Positions 1 to 10,650 of a DNA stretch of 64,000 nt are shown one piece after another. The notes beneath the pieces were generated by a model. That model saw nothing but the letters and a program-made list of their open reading frames with translations. It did not search any database and was not told where the DNA came from. This DNA is from Coptis chinensis. Its lineage: Eukaryota > Streptophyta > Magnoliopsida > Ranunculales > Ranunculaceae. How positions within the stretch are numbered: the stretch's first letter is position 1; every line of letters begins with the position of its first letter. Location: contig CM027381.1 in the NCBI GenBank assembly GCA_015680905.1, positions 65,709,501 to 65,773,500 of the forward strand. The letters are read 5' to 3'. Position numbers and translations under genes: made by a program.

Positions 1-1615
1 ATTTTCTTGTTCTTTCTGAATAATATATTATGATCTCCAACCTCTCTGTTCCGGAAGCAATCTAGCCCTAATTTTGCTCCACGGTTCTCGGTACTTTCTC
101 TCTTTAATTATTGATCCTCCGAGGACTAAGCATCATTACGTTTGGGGGGTGCTTTAAACTGAAGCAAAAATTAGGCATCTTGTAGCCTATATATAGTTTT
201 TATTTTCATATTAATAATTGTACTTAGTGACAAAGTCTTGTTTCCTTTTCAATGATGAAAATTGTCTAGAAATCTCACATTAGTATCCGAATTAGGATTT
301 GTTTGTAAGAAACTTTAGATATCATTATGCAATAGTTTATACATCTTTTCATGAATATTCATGTAATTGAGTATCATTGATTGTACATAGCGATGAAGTT
401 TACGGAAACAATGGTTAGTTACTTAAACTATAAATCCTGTGAGAATCTAACCAAAAGCCTTGATATGAGTGATTTGTGTGTGATGACCGCGGAGGAGTTT
501 TTTTTCGATTAGAGGAAATGCAGATCTACTTACTTGATCACCACAGAACCCTAAAGAGAATTTAGGCCTTCTTTGGATCGACATAGCTAAAAAATTCTTA
601 CATTTACAAATTTTACGCTAGTCCTCCTTTGAACCGTTCATCAAACCTTTCATTTTACCAAAAATTCCTTACCCATTTATTAAACCAAATAAAAGAACCT
701 ACCTAAGTGATGAGTATGAGAAATAGGGATGAAATGTGGAAAGAATAAAAGAAAGACTTGTCCCAAATATAAAGTTAGGTTACTTGCTTGAGAAAAGGAA
801 AATATAATCATGTTCTTAAGCCTTATAAAAAAAAAAAAATCCTTAGTATCCAGAGGCTTAAGAACAAGGTTGGAAAAACTCAGTTAGAAGAAGGAAAGGA
901 AAAAAGGATCTCTCTAGTATAAATATATGAAGACCCTATTCTCTCATACTCGTAAATTTTGATTATCCATTTCCATTTTCTTGTACACTATCACCTAAGC
1001 CCCACAATACCTAATAAAGACCTCTAGCTCAATTAGGAGTAGGGTGGTGTGATAATAAGTAGTAGACGTGATTGATCGACATCGGCTCCTCATTTGTCAT
1101 TGAGATGTAAGGAAAGCGTGTGCCCACTTGCCACCTTGGAGTTAACAAAACACGAGTGGGAAAATTTTGAGTGAATATGTGTTTCAACACATACCTGTGA
1201 GAACCCATTTAGGTATGCTCTCCAAGGATCCAGAAACAACCCTGCTAGTATATTTCAATGAAAAGTTCACTGCATGAATAATCATATGTAGATGTTTTAA
1301 TTATTGAATACATATTAACTTGAGTTTCAAAGAAATAAATCCTCGTTCCCTGCTAAGGAGATGTATGGATATCGAGATTAATTTAGGAAACAAGTTTACA
1401 TCCGAAGTCGTTGTAGTATAAATAAAGTTTGTGAGTATCTTTTCGGAAAACTCTCGCGAGGCTATAACTTCGTCCCACTAGGGAATTCCTAGTGGTTTAA
1501 GGCCTTGTTGCATATGGTCAATGCAATCGCTCTGAAACGAGAATTAGTTTAGGACTACACATTTTTGGCCACTTATCTATTTTAGTGTCTCTTCTTTGCT
1601 TGAGGACAAGCAAAG
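1..1615. other. AT-rich stretch without a recognisable gene
   Basis: No open frame longer than a few dozen codons and no recognisable protein motif on either strand. The last part, from about 1040, leads into a sequence typical of the 3' end of plant LTR retrotransposons, so this may be the decayed internal part of such an element. That is inference only. Confidence 0.4.
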
Positions 1616-3000
1616 TCTTTGTTTGGGGTAGTGTGATAAGCACCCAAAGTGTATTATGAAACCCCATTGAGACATATAAATTTGGTTCATTATGTGTTTA
1701 ATAATCATGAAATAAATATGTTTTCATACTTTTTGCGAGGTATTTGCGATAAACATGGAAATATTAGTTAAACTGCAATAAAGCCACGAGGGCAGTATAT
1801 ATGAATTCTTCCAAATCCGCGTAGAAGCATCAAACTTCCAAAGCTCCTACCGCTCGAACCGGGGACTCGAATCGACAAAGAGAGCTGCTCGGACAATCAG
1901 GCGATGAACTCTACGCATAGTAAAGGAGGAAGTTGTAAAAGCGCAAAAAATACGGATCACATTGGACTGCACATGGACCACTATGGGGCCACAAGATTGG
2001 ATGAGTCATCAATCATGGAGCATGTCAAGACAAAGATAACAAATTATTGGTGCAAAGTTGACACCTTGCATGTAATAAATTAGATTAGGTGTTAATAGTG
2101 AAAAAAAGGCAAGGTGTCACTTTGTTTTAATGTGGTAGATAAAAATGAATCAATGTGGTTTGATAATTCACGTGGGAGGAAATGAGATTTCTCTCAAATG
2201 GAGAAGAAATTAGACAAATGTGGGGACACTCCATTTACTCCCTTGACTTATTTTCCTCACATGACATTATTTTAGTTCCTTAGTGAAAAGGAGAAGTTAA
2301 GTTTTTAGTTTTATGATTGAAAAGCTTGTAATAGTTTTAATGGAGGAACACTTGTTCTTCTAAGAAATAATAGAAGTGAGTTTGGTTGTGGATTTTCTTC
2401 TCTCTCTATCTCTCTCTCTCTCTCTTTCTCTTTTGAGTTTTTATTAGTTCATAAGTCCTTGTCCCAAGGATCATGAGCTAACTTCCCTTTGGGAGTTAAT
2501 CCAACTCATGTGAGGGAAAAACATTGGTTGTGAGTTTGGTAGGTTTTAGGATGAACAACTAACACTACATCCTATCCCAAAATGATAGTTGGTGTAGTGT
2601 CTAGTTAGGAATCAAACAATGAGCTTAGAGATAAGTCATTGTTTGGTTTCACTTGCTAGCATGTATGAGCTCTTAAGTGAGCCATGCATGCTAGGGATCA
2701 ATTCTATTTTTCCATTAGGGACTTGTCTATGAGTCTAGGAAGAATCAAAACCTTTTTCAAATAAACAACTAATGATAGTTTCACATGAGGAGGATTAACT
2801 CTCCACCTTTCTTTTTAGTAATTTGTATTTTGTTTAAGTGCATGATTTCAAACTTAAATGTTTTGCTTTAATGTTTGTTAGGAAGAAACCTAGTATTATA
2901 ACCTTACTCCTTAGTTCCCTTATTGTAACATCCAATTTGTAGTTGTTCTATACTTTAGGTAGTTCGAATCCTTATTCTAACTCTACTCAACGAAGATCGT
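1590..3000 (+). mobile_element. Possible LTR-retrotransposon 3' end (PPT-like run plus start of an LTR)
   Basis: Around 1600-1631 a run reading TTGAGGACAAGCAAAG, then TTTGGGG, precedes TGATAAG at 1634. This arrangement is familiar at the polypurine tract/3' LTR junction of many plant Ty3/Gypsy-type elements. The matching LTR end was not found, and a second LTR-start-like string, TGTAACATCC, occurs near 2926. A CT-rich microsatellite lies at 2398-2435. The limits are uncertain and no coding domain of the element is visible in the window. Confidence 0.3.
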
Positions 3001-3016
3001 GAGTAAGGTACTTTGA

Positions 3017-3346
3017 GTGCTTTTTCACCAATTTAGAGAGTTAAAAACTCTAAGTGGTCTCCAAGCATATATCAGAACCCAAGCAAATCCTGAGAGAGTA
3101 AAAAAAGTGTTGGGTACCGCTTACGTACAGGGATGTCATTTTGTCCATGTTGAACTTGTTGATGATTGTCCGGTTCCAAAACCGATGCGAAGATGGTGTA
3201 TAGCTCGACACTTAATTGCAGATAGTTGGGATACTGCATTACAAGCAAGACAAACACAATTTACGGCATTGAACATTCCCAATTTAGTATTGGAAGACGA
3301 GCACACTAATGATGGGGCCGAAATACCAATAATAGATGTTGACTAG
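3017..3346 (+). CDS. Hypothetical 109-aa ORF
   Basis: An ATG-to-stop frame of 109 codons whose composition looks protein-like: a charged N-terminal half, a central Cys/His/Trp-containing part (MRRWCIARHLIADSWD) and an acidic C-terminus ending in IIDVD. I recognise no family. It lies just downstream of a putative decayed LTR and immediately upstream of the palindromic tandem array, so it could be the 3' exon of a transposon gene or a remnant of a host gene. No second exon could be assigned. Confidence 0.3.
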   Translation: MLFHQFRELKTLSGLQAYIRTQANPERVKKVLGTAYVQGCHFVHVELVDDCPVPKPMRRWCIARHLIADSWDTALQARQTQFTALNIPNLVLEDEHTNDGAEIPIIDVD

Positions 3347-3514
3347 GAATAAGTCTATGTAATTAATGTTCATGTGGTTGGAATTGTAATTTGGTTTTTG
3401 ATACAATTTTCTTAAATTTGATGGTATTTTTTTGTCGAATTAATTGTATGGATGTATATATGTTTGTTTGATTTTGGAAAAAATGACTTTTGGAAAAAAA
3501 AATTTTCTGTTTTT

Positions 3515-4020
3515 TTGGCACTTGAACGGTGTGGCCACACCGTTTGGACTTAGTCTCAAACGGTGTGGCCATGTCGTTTGAGACTAACACTTGGAAAAAA
3601 TATGACTTGCTGTTTTTGGCATTTGAGCGGTGTGGCCACACCGTTTGGACTTAGTCTCAAAAGCGGTGTGGCCATGTCGTTGTAATTAATCTGAAGCGAC
3701 ATGGACACACCGTTTGAGACTAAGTCCAAACGGTGTGGCCATGTCGTTTGAGATTTGAACTTGGCAAAAGATTTCTCTATTTTTTGGCATTTGGATGGTG
3801 TGGCCACACCGTTTGGACTTAGTCTCAAATGGTGTGGCCATGTCGTTTTGAAACTAAAACTTGGAAAAATATGACTTGCTGTTTTTGGCATTTGGACGGT
3901 GTGGCCACACCGTTTGGACTTAGTCTCAAGCGGTGTGGCCATGTCGTTGAAACTAAAACTTGGAAAAAAAATGACTTGCTTTTTTTTTTGCTTCTTGAGG
4001 CAGTGTGGCCACCGTCCAAG
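3515..4020. repeat. Tandem array of palindrome-bearing units of about 110 bp
   Basis: About five units share the order GGTGTGGCCACACC, TTTGGACTTAGTCTCAAA, then GGTGTGGCCATGTCGTT. Units begin near 3522, 3626, 3790 and 3894, with an inverted, partly overlapping unit at about 3695-3750. Each unit contains an 18-bp perfect palindrome, ACGGTGTGGCCACACCGT or a variant. Because a unit is also present in inverse orientation, the transcript could fold into a long hairpin. Open frames crossing the array on both strands are by-products of the repeat. Confidence 0.8.
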
Positions 4021-4145
4021 AGGCAAAAATAACAAATCATTTTTTTTTCCAAGTGTAAATGTTGCGTGTTGTTTCGTGTTTTGGCAAAAAAATAGATGTT
4101 TTGTGTTTTGGCAATTGATCAATGTTTTATACATGACATAAGAGA

Positions 4146-4290
4146 AATGAGAGTGGAGAAAGTGAAGAAGATATTCCAAAAATTTGACAATAACAAAGAC
4201 GGAGGACTCAACACAAGAAATGTCATATCTGGTAATCTCTGTAAACGGACTAACAAAACCTGCGAAGTCGAATATGAAAAAAATCCATAG
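4146..4290 (+). pseudogene. EF-hand-like fragment
   Basis: From the ATG at 4146 the reading is basic and then contains an EF-hand-like loop (FDNNKDGGLNTR) preceded by an amphipathic helix (VEKVKKIFQK). This resembles the N-terminal EF-hand of the plant TPR/EF-hand proteins of the At1g05150 type, but only about 25 residues match and the frame ends soon after. No continuation was found downstream. Best read as a short captured or decayed exon; a chance EF-hand-like string is possible. Confidence 0.3.
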
Positions 4291-4964
4291 AATGTGAGTA
4301 CAAGAAGCATTTAATGAACAAAATCTTATTAGAAATAGTACTGCAGTTCTAAGTTACAAAACTTAGATTAAACAAGTATTCCACATATCCCACAAAAATC
4401 TCTGAGTTTCAGCAACAATAAAATGTTATCACTTGATTTTTCTCTATAAGCATCTTTGTTACAAAAGCATAAGTAAACATAACAATAACAGAATTAAAAC
4501 TTCAGAAAATGGTTAGTCAATCATTGATAACAACCACGGTAAACCCTAGACTCAGTTTTGAAGCTCTATAACACATTTCGGACTCAAGAAAGACACTCAA
4601 TCTCTCAAGCTCTATAACACATTTCCCCGGACTCAACAAGACTTCCAACAAGGCGCCAATGCTCAACCAAGTAAACCCTAAACTAACCAAATTCAACATT
4701 GCTAAATCCAATGCTCTTAACGATATCGTCCCCAATGAACTTGCTTTGGGTCAAATTGTATGCCTCCATGAATTTCGTTCCGTGCATCGTCTGGAATCAT
4801 GATCCCACCCAATTCGCAGGCCTTGATTGAGCAAGCGAGAAATTTCATCAACGACGGTCTTTGTCAAAATTAAAACGAAAAACTACATTGGTATATACAT
4901 TTATATTTATAAAATACCAAAACAAAAAAAAAAAAAAAACAAAAAAAACTAACGTTGTAAAGTA

Positions 4965-7164
4965 TTAACTCACCAGATTATGATATGGAAGACTCTGTAG
5001 GGAGTAGAGATTAAGATGATCAGGGTTTATCATTTGAATATGGCTATTGTTTTCGTACCAACTCATGTATCTACTAACATACTCCCATGGATAAGACGGA
5101 ATGGGTCCTCGATGTTCAAGTTGTATCAAGTGATTCTGCCATTTACTCCAATAGGAAGACACAACATTAAATTTCACATCGTACCCAGGCCCGTCGAAGT
5201 AGTTCATGTTAGGAGGTCTTTGGTCTTGGGGGATCACGAAGGTACAAACTGCATATGATTAACCGACGCGACAACCCTTGAAACATTTACCGCTTTCGAC
5301 ATTATCAAGAAAGCATATAAATCCCTCGAAAAATGCTATTTCATCCACCGGCCATTATAGCTCGGACTTGACATAGGGATACCATTCAACCTATCAAATA
5401 GCATATGATCGAGGAAATTAATCATTAACCACATACTAATAATATCAATTAATAAATAAAACTATTTATATACAAAAATGCTTACATCGGTACAAGTCAT
5501 ATTATCAATCATCGGGTATGCTTCAATGCAAATTGTTGTGCTAGCATAAAAAGACCCGAAATGGCGAGTATTTATGAGTCTGCGACATGCTCAGTGATAG
5601 TCATCGTTTGGGAATGGCACAACAGGGAAGTACTCATAAATCCATGCCTAGATTAATATAGACACCCAGTTAATATTGTAATAGATAGATAAAATTGACA
5701 TTGAAAAGAAAAAACAAAAACTAATACTGTAGGAGAGTGAAATAGCCACGAAACACCGCTTCACCTTGGCACTTGTGGCGATCCTAAGACCACAATACAA
5801 GTAAGCCGGTATGGGCCCCCACGCCAGCGTAGTCTCGATCTCGGCAAATTTCATAAGCGATCTCGGATAACAAAGCGGGAGGCTGCAGAGTTCGGGCGAT
5901 GTCGGTGAAGGCGGTACATCCAAAAAAAACAACAAATAAGCTCTCACAAAGCAAACCCGCAACTCTTTTTGGGTTGGCGCCTTCTTCACAACAACCCCAT
6001 TTTCATCCCGTAAATCTTCATCATCACCTTCCCAAAGAAATCTGCTTCATCAAGAAATCCATCCTAACTTTGGAAGTGAACTTATTGGATTTCATCTCCG
6101 TGATCTATCTTGTCCATGGGTATGCCAAGACCTTGGTGGAGGAGTCTTTTTATGCGTTCGTGGTCAAATCGGTGTCCCCACAACGCTTTTGCCTCGATCG
6201 GAACTCTAAGAGTTGGGAAACATCGTCCAGCGTGATTGTCATCTCACCCCGGCATATGAAGCGTGTTGGTCTCACGGATGCCACCTCTCCACAAACGCAG
6301 AGACCAACCACGGGATCCCGATGCCTATATACACCTAAGACCCGAGCACATAAGCCGGTCCTTTGAAGCTCCACATGAAAATTAGAGCGGTCGAACACTC
6401 CGACGATATCCCATTGTACCAACTTGTTCAGGTGCCCATGACACTTCAACACCCCTCGCTCCGCCCTAAAACAACAAAAACTTAGTATTAATGTATGCAC
6501 AAGGTTTCAGTAATACAAAATTTAAATACTAATAGACAATATATAATAATATTACCTGCCCCTCCCAAATATCGCGAGCCACGTGCACAGATAGTCATAT
6601 AACGGATGTGACACCACGAGGGCCACCTCCATAAACACCTCTCGGAACTCCAAGTCATTGTTGGACTTTCTCACAATATTCGGAGGATGTGCAGTGCGAG
6701 GACTTCATCGTCATCATCATCCTCCTCCTCCTCATCCTCCTCGTCCTCCTCATCCTCCGCGTCATCAACACCCTCTTTCATCATCTTCTTCACTATCATC
6801 TTCTTCATCATCACCTACAGCTACACTCTTCCCATGATCCATATTTACATCATCTACATCTACATCTACATCTACATCTACATCTTCATCTTCATCTAAA
6901 TCTAAATCTAAATCTACATCTACATCACTCTGAATTGTTTGCTTTCTTCTCTTTTGATTTTCTAACTTTACACCACTTACTACATTACTGGGATCATCCG
7001 GCTTTCCGATCCCTCTGAGTTGATGCCGAGGTAGTTGTTGCCACTTTCTCTTTTTCTCGGGCTCCTCACGACCGAACTACTACTCCCCACCTAACAACTT
7101 CTTAGCACCCGTGAAAACACTTTTTGCTACATTCTTCACATTCACATTCTTTGTTCGAGGCATT
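4965..7164 (-). pseudogene. Plant mobile domain (PMD, MAIN-like) protein, broken
   Basis: Read from 7164 downwards the product starts MPRTKNV, has a long Asp/Glu-rich stretch (6700-6930) and then pieces of a plant mobile domain in order: GEMTITLDDV near 6240, the VRAYLLFFL and AWGPIPAYLY region near 5780-5950, AWIYEYFPVVPFPND near 5600-5650, and a C-terminal piece with WSKWQNHLI and YPWEYVSRYMSW at 5040-5180. PMD proteins occur as host genes (MAIN/MAIL1, which affect silencing) and as passengers of Mutator-like and Gypsy elements. Two stops interrupt the N-terminal part, and the domain pieces lie in different frames with further stops. Some breaks may be introns, but the in-frame stops argue for a pseudogene. 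Neighbouring repeats suggest a transposon origin. Confidence 0.65.
6697..6925. repeat. Trinucleotide and hexanucleotide microsatellites
   Basis: 6697-6770 is a CATCATCCTCCTC-type run and 6840-6925 is a (CATCTA)n / (AATCTA)n run. On the minus strand both encode Asp/Glu-rich tracts of the PMD-like protein. In that frame the hexamer gives alternating Asp-Val and Asp-Leu pairs. Confidence 0.85.
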
Positions 7165-9247
7165 GCTACAAAATAAATAGGAGTTAAAAATAAGACAATC
7201 AACTAATTCAAATTGTTTATTAACAAGCAAATTCACAACTTCTAATACTAACAAGCAAATGCACAACTTCTTCTCCGTTTAGGAAGTCAGCATAGTGTAA
7301 CAAACCTACCACAAACTAGAAGTTATTGTACAACAACTTCCCATTAAGTTACAATAGAATTAAATCTCAGTTTTCTAATAGTAGGAAGGTGAGAGCCGCT
7401 AACCCCATAGTCTACATTTTCAACTCTGGATAATATGCTCTAAAATCTAAATCGCTACTTTTTTTTTTCCGGTTTCGACCAAATGGTCCACGAATAAAGA
7501 CATATAAGCGTACTCAACAATCATCCGATCGGTGGTTCAATCAAGCAAGGTAGTAAAACACTCTAAGAACCTCACCGATATTAAGTTATAACCTACAACT
7601 AAAAGTTCCTCCAAGAAGCATAGCTCTTCTTAGCATAGTTTTTATCTTATAATAAGGTCGATGATTTTTTTAATTTTTATAGTTAACTTTATCTATACCA
7701 TAACATCCTCAAATTTTCCGTTTAAAGAAGTGTTCATGATTGTTGACCATCATGAATATGTAATACCCATCCAACATAAAGTTTAATCAAGAAGACTCCA
7801 ACGTTGTTTCAAACTTTCAATCGTAGAAGGTGATTAGACAAGTTCTCTCAAAGGGAGCAAAAATTTGAAACCGAAAGCGAGTCACTTTCGAAACCACCGC
7901 TAGGAGAGTAGGAGGTAGGCATTGGATCTGAGTTTGAGCCTTTGAAAATAGTGACCATTCTTGAGGTGCTCACGGGTCTTAGACTTCGGCCTTACCTTAC
8001 TCATTCAGGGTTTTCTAGGGATGATTTGCAATGATAAAGAGCACTATTCTAGAATAAGGAGATTTTGTTTAGAAAATAACTGTCCATACATGCAAGCCTA
8101 GCTTTTTGAGAACAATTCAGCGCCAAAATGAGTGTAAGTGCGGATTAGCCTGGTAAAACCAATACAAGATGACCAAACACCATTTCTACTCATGTGGTGC
8201 GTAAGATCTGGTTGGGCTCACCAAATATTTATCGACAAAAAGTCACAAAACCTAAACCAATTGATTATAGTTGAGACTTGAGAGTAAACTGAAAAACAAT
8301 CACGGGAAGAACAAGAAGAAAGAATATTGAACTGGAAGGTTAATCAATATCCTAAGTTGGTACCATCCATTACGGCTAGTTGGCTACTAGGCATGACATA
8401 TTTCTTTATCTGGGTCCTACATAAACATGTACAGCAAAAATACCTGATATAAAGTGCCTCCTGACTAAATGTCTCACGGTGACTTTTAAGCGTACACTCA
8501 TTTTTACCACTCATAAAGTCCAGAGTCCAGACAGTACATGACAAATGGACCATGGATCACATTTTCATACTTTACATAGAAGAGGAATAAGATTCCCCAT
8601 GTGGGAACTATGAGATCCTCCAGCACACTAGTTCCTTAAGGGTTGTGAATTTGTGACGGATTGGTGGTAAATGACTTAGAATTGAATAATCCACCACAAA
8701 AATTCTCTGAATAGGTGAAACTATTCACGCAGAAAACAAGCACTCGAACAATGCACAAAGATAAAAACATGGTGCATGAGTTCAGCGACCTTTAGCAACA
8801 TATATCAAAAGCATGAACGGACCGACACGATTAACTAAGATCACCACTTTCGATCTCTTTTCTTTGGAAACCTCAAAGAAACCCAACTGAAATACTGAGG
8901 AACACCTTCAATTGACTTTTCCAAATAAAAAAGTTGTTCGAGAAACCTTTTATTTTGTGATCAACACCTAAAAAGTCTAAAACATAGGTGAGTATGAAAG
9001 CCAAAAAGTAGTGAATGCATGAAAATGATTCTTCATATTGCACCTGATATTATCATATACTATGATAATAATGTCACCAAAGCTATGCGCCTAGGTAAAT
9101 ATACTACTTGTTACATGTATAAACTAGAAAGCAGCCATGTCAAATACGAATACGTAACATTATAATGTCAACATACACACACCATTCTTATGGTCTCTTA
9201 AATAATCAAATAATGAACATGGCTATGCAAACAACATTTTAATTTCT
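7165..9247. other. No recognisable gene
   Basis: AT-rich sequence with only short chance frames. I see no protein motif, long repeat or RNA gene. Confidence 0.5.
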
Positions 9248-9276
9248 CTAATGAAAGTGGTAATTGAGTGGCTTAC

Positions 9277-9310
9277 CGATTCCACGACTGGCGCCCGTAA
9301 TCCAGAAAAC
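9277..9310 (-). pseudogene. Isolated short-chain dehydrogenase/reductase exon
   Basis: The minus strand reads KVFWITGASRGIG, the Rossmann-fold nucleotide-binding motif (TGxxxGIG) of short-chain dehydrogenases, close to plant SDR7-like proteins. It is bounded by an acceptor-like AG upstream and a GTAAGC donor downstream, so it looks like a true exon. No other SDR exon was found within several kb on this strand, so it is a stray or captured exon, or what remains of a gene whose other exons were lost. Confidence 0.5.
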
Positions 9311-9409
9311 CTTATTATAAGAAATAAAAAATAAAAAAAAACTAATGTTAGAAGCAAATGAAATTAGTAATTGAAAAAGCAAATGAAATGAGTATTGATA
9401 ATACCAAAA

Positions 9410-9645
9410 AAAGATCGAGATCGTGGGTTTGATTTTGGTGAGAGAAACTTGATTTTGGTGAGATCGTGGAGAGAAACTTGATCGTGGGTTTGAAGGATCC
9501 GGTTGTCCGGTTTGATTGTGTAAGAGATCGAGCTTGATTGTGTAAGAGATCGAGCTTGAGAGAAACTTGATCGTGGGTTTGAAGAGATCGAGCTTGATCG
9601 AGATGATCGAGATCGTGGGTTTGAAGGATCCGGTTGTTCGGTTTT
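9410..9645. repeat. Mosaic minisatellite
   Basis: Interleaved direct repeats of three short motifs: GATCGTGGGTTTGA, AAGAGATCGAGCTTGA and GGATCCGGTTGT. Ser/Arg-rich and Asp-rich frames across it on the minus strand are repeat artefacts. Confidence 0.75.
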
Positions 9646-10191
9646 TTGGATATTTGGTTGGGGGGTGTACGAGTCCAAGTTGTGCCCAACACAATGGGCG
9701 CACCCACCAACCCTTCCAACAACTTGGGAGTGCCTTAACACAAATTGGAGTCCAGCAAATGGGGACCCATAAAATATAACACCTTGTCAACACAACTCCG
9801 ATCCGAGAGAAAAATATAGATGTGGCAATATATATATTTTTAAATCTTTGTATGTATTTGTTATTTTCGATATATATATATATATATTTTTGTTATTAAA
9901 AAAAATAATTTTGTTATTTTCACTACGTCGGTTCAAGAAAAAATTAACTAAATTAAAACTCTTTTGTCAGCATCAATACATGTCCCTCCCAGTGGTATTG
10001 GGAAGTAATTCAGATGTGTTGGCAAAACAACCCTGCCTTCTCTGAAAGGAACCAAAATAAAAATAAAAAAAACACAACTGGCTGCTAAATTGAGTAAAAG
10101 ATAGGAGGACGTGAGATATGAGAAGAAACATACGTTTGAGCTGTGAAAATTAGTTTTACAGTAGTTGGTTGAAAAAATATTAAACAAGGAA

Positions 10192-10412
10192 TAATAATAA
10201 TAATATTAGTCAATAAGAAAACGGCAGACTGACCAAAAGAAGCAGGTAATGTGGGCCTTTGGATCAGTACTTTTGCCATGCAATACATACGCACCCTTTG
10301 GTATGAGTGGCCCAGATTTGATAGCATACCATAGGAACACACCATAGATTTAGCCATAATAATAATGATATTAGTAAATAAGAAAACGGCAGACTGACCA
10401 AAAGAAATTGGC
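10192..10412. repeat. Direct repeat pair (about 50 bp, 165 bp apart)
   Basis: The core AAGAAAACGGCAGACTGACC, preceded by an ATAATAAT-rich run, occurs near 10210 and again near 10380. It looks like a local duplication in the region just upstream of the PCO gene. The rest of 9650-10650 has no recognisable gene. Confidence 0.6.
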
Positions 10413-10650
10413 ACGTCATCAAAGAAAGTCAAAGTAACAAAAGTTTGAAATACAAATCCGCCTATTTTGGTCAGCCCACTGGAATGTAACCAGAGCGCCC
10501 CTGGTTTTCCATTCTTCTCGTAAACCAACCAAACAAAGAAACAAACGTGTCCTCTTTTAACACCCAACAACAGTTGAACACTTCCAACACACCCCAAACG
10601 AAAAAATAGATGATTTCTAAATTTACAATCTTTTAAACATTTTAAAGCTG

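Noticed and set aside
6687..7018. Ser-rich and Leu/His-rich plus-strand frames
   Set aside because: Microsatellite translations; the opposite strand encodes the acidic tract of the PMD-like protein.
9248..9793. 181-codon minus frame as a full protein
   Set aside because: Only its last 20 or so codons (the SDR exon) resemble a protein; the rest is minisatellite and intron-like sequence.
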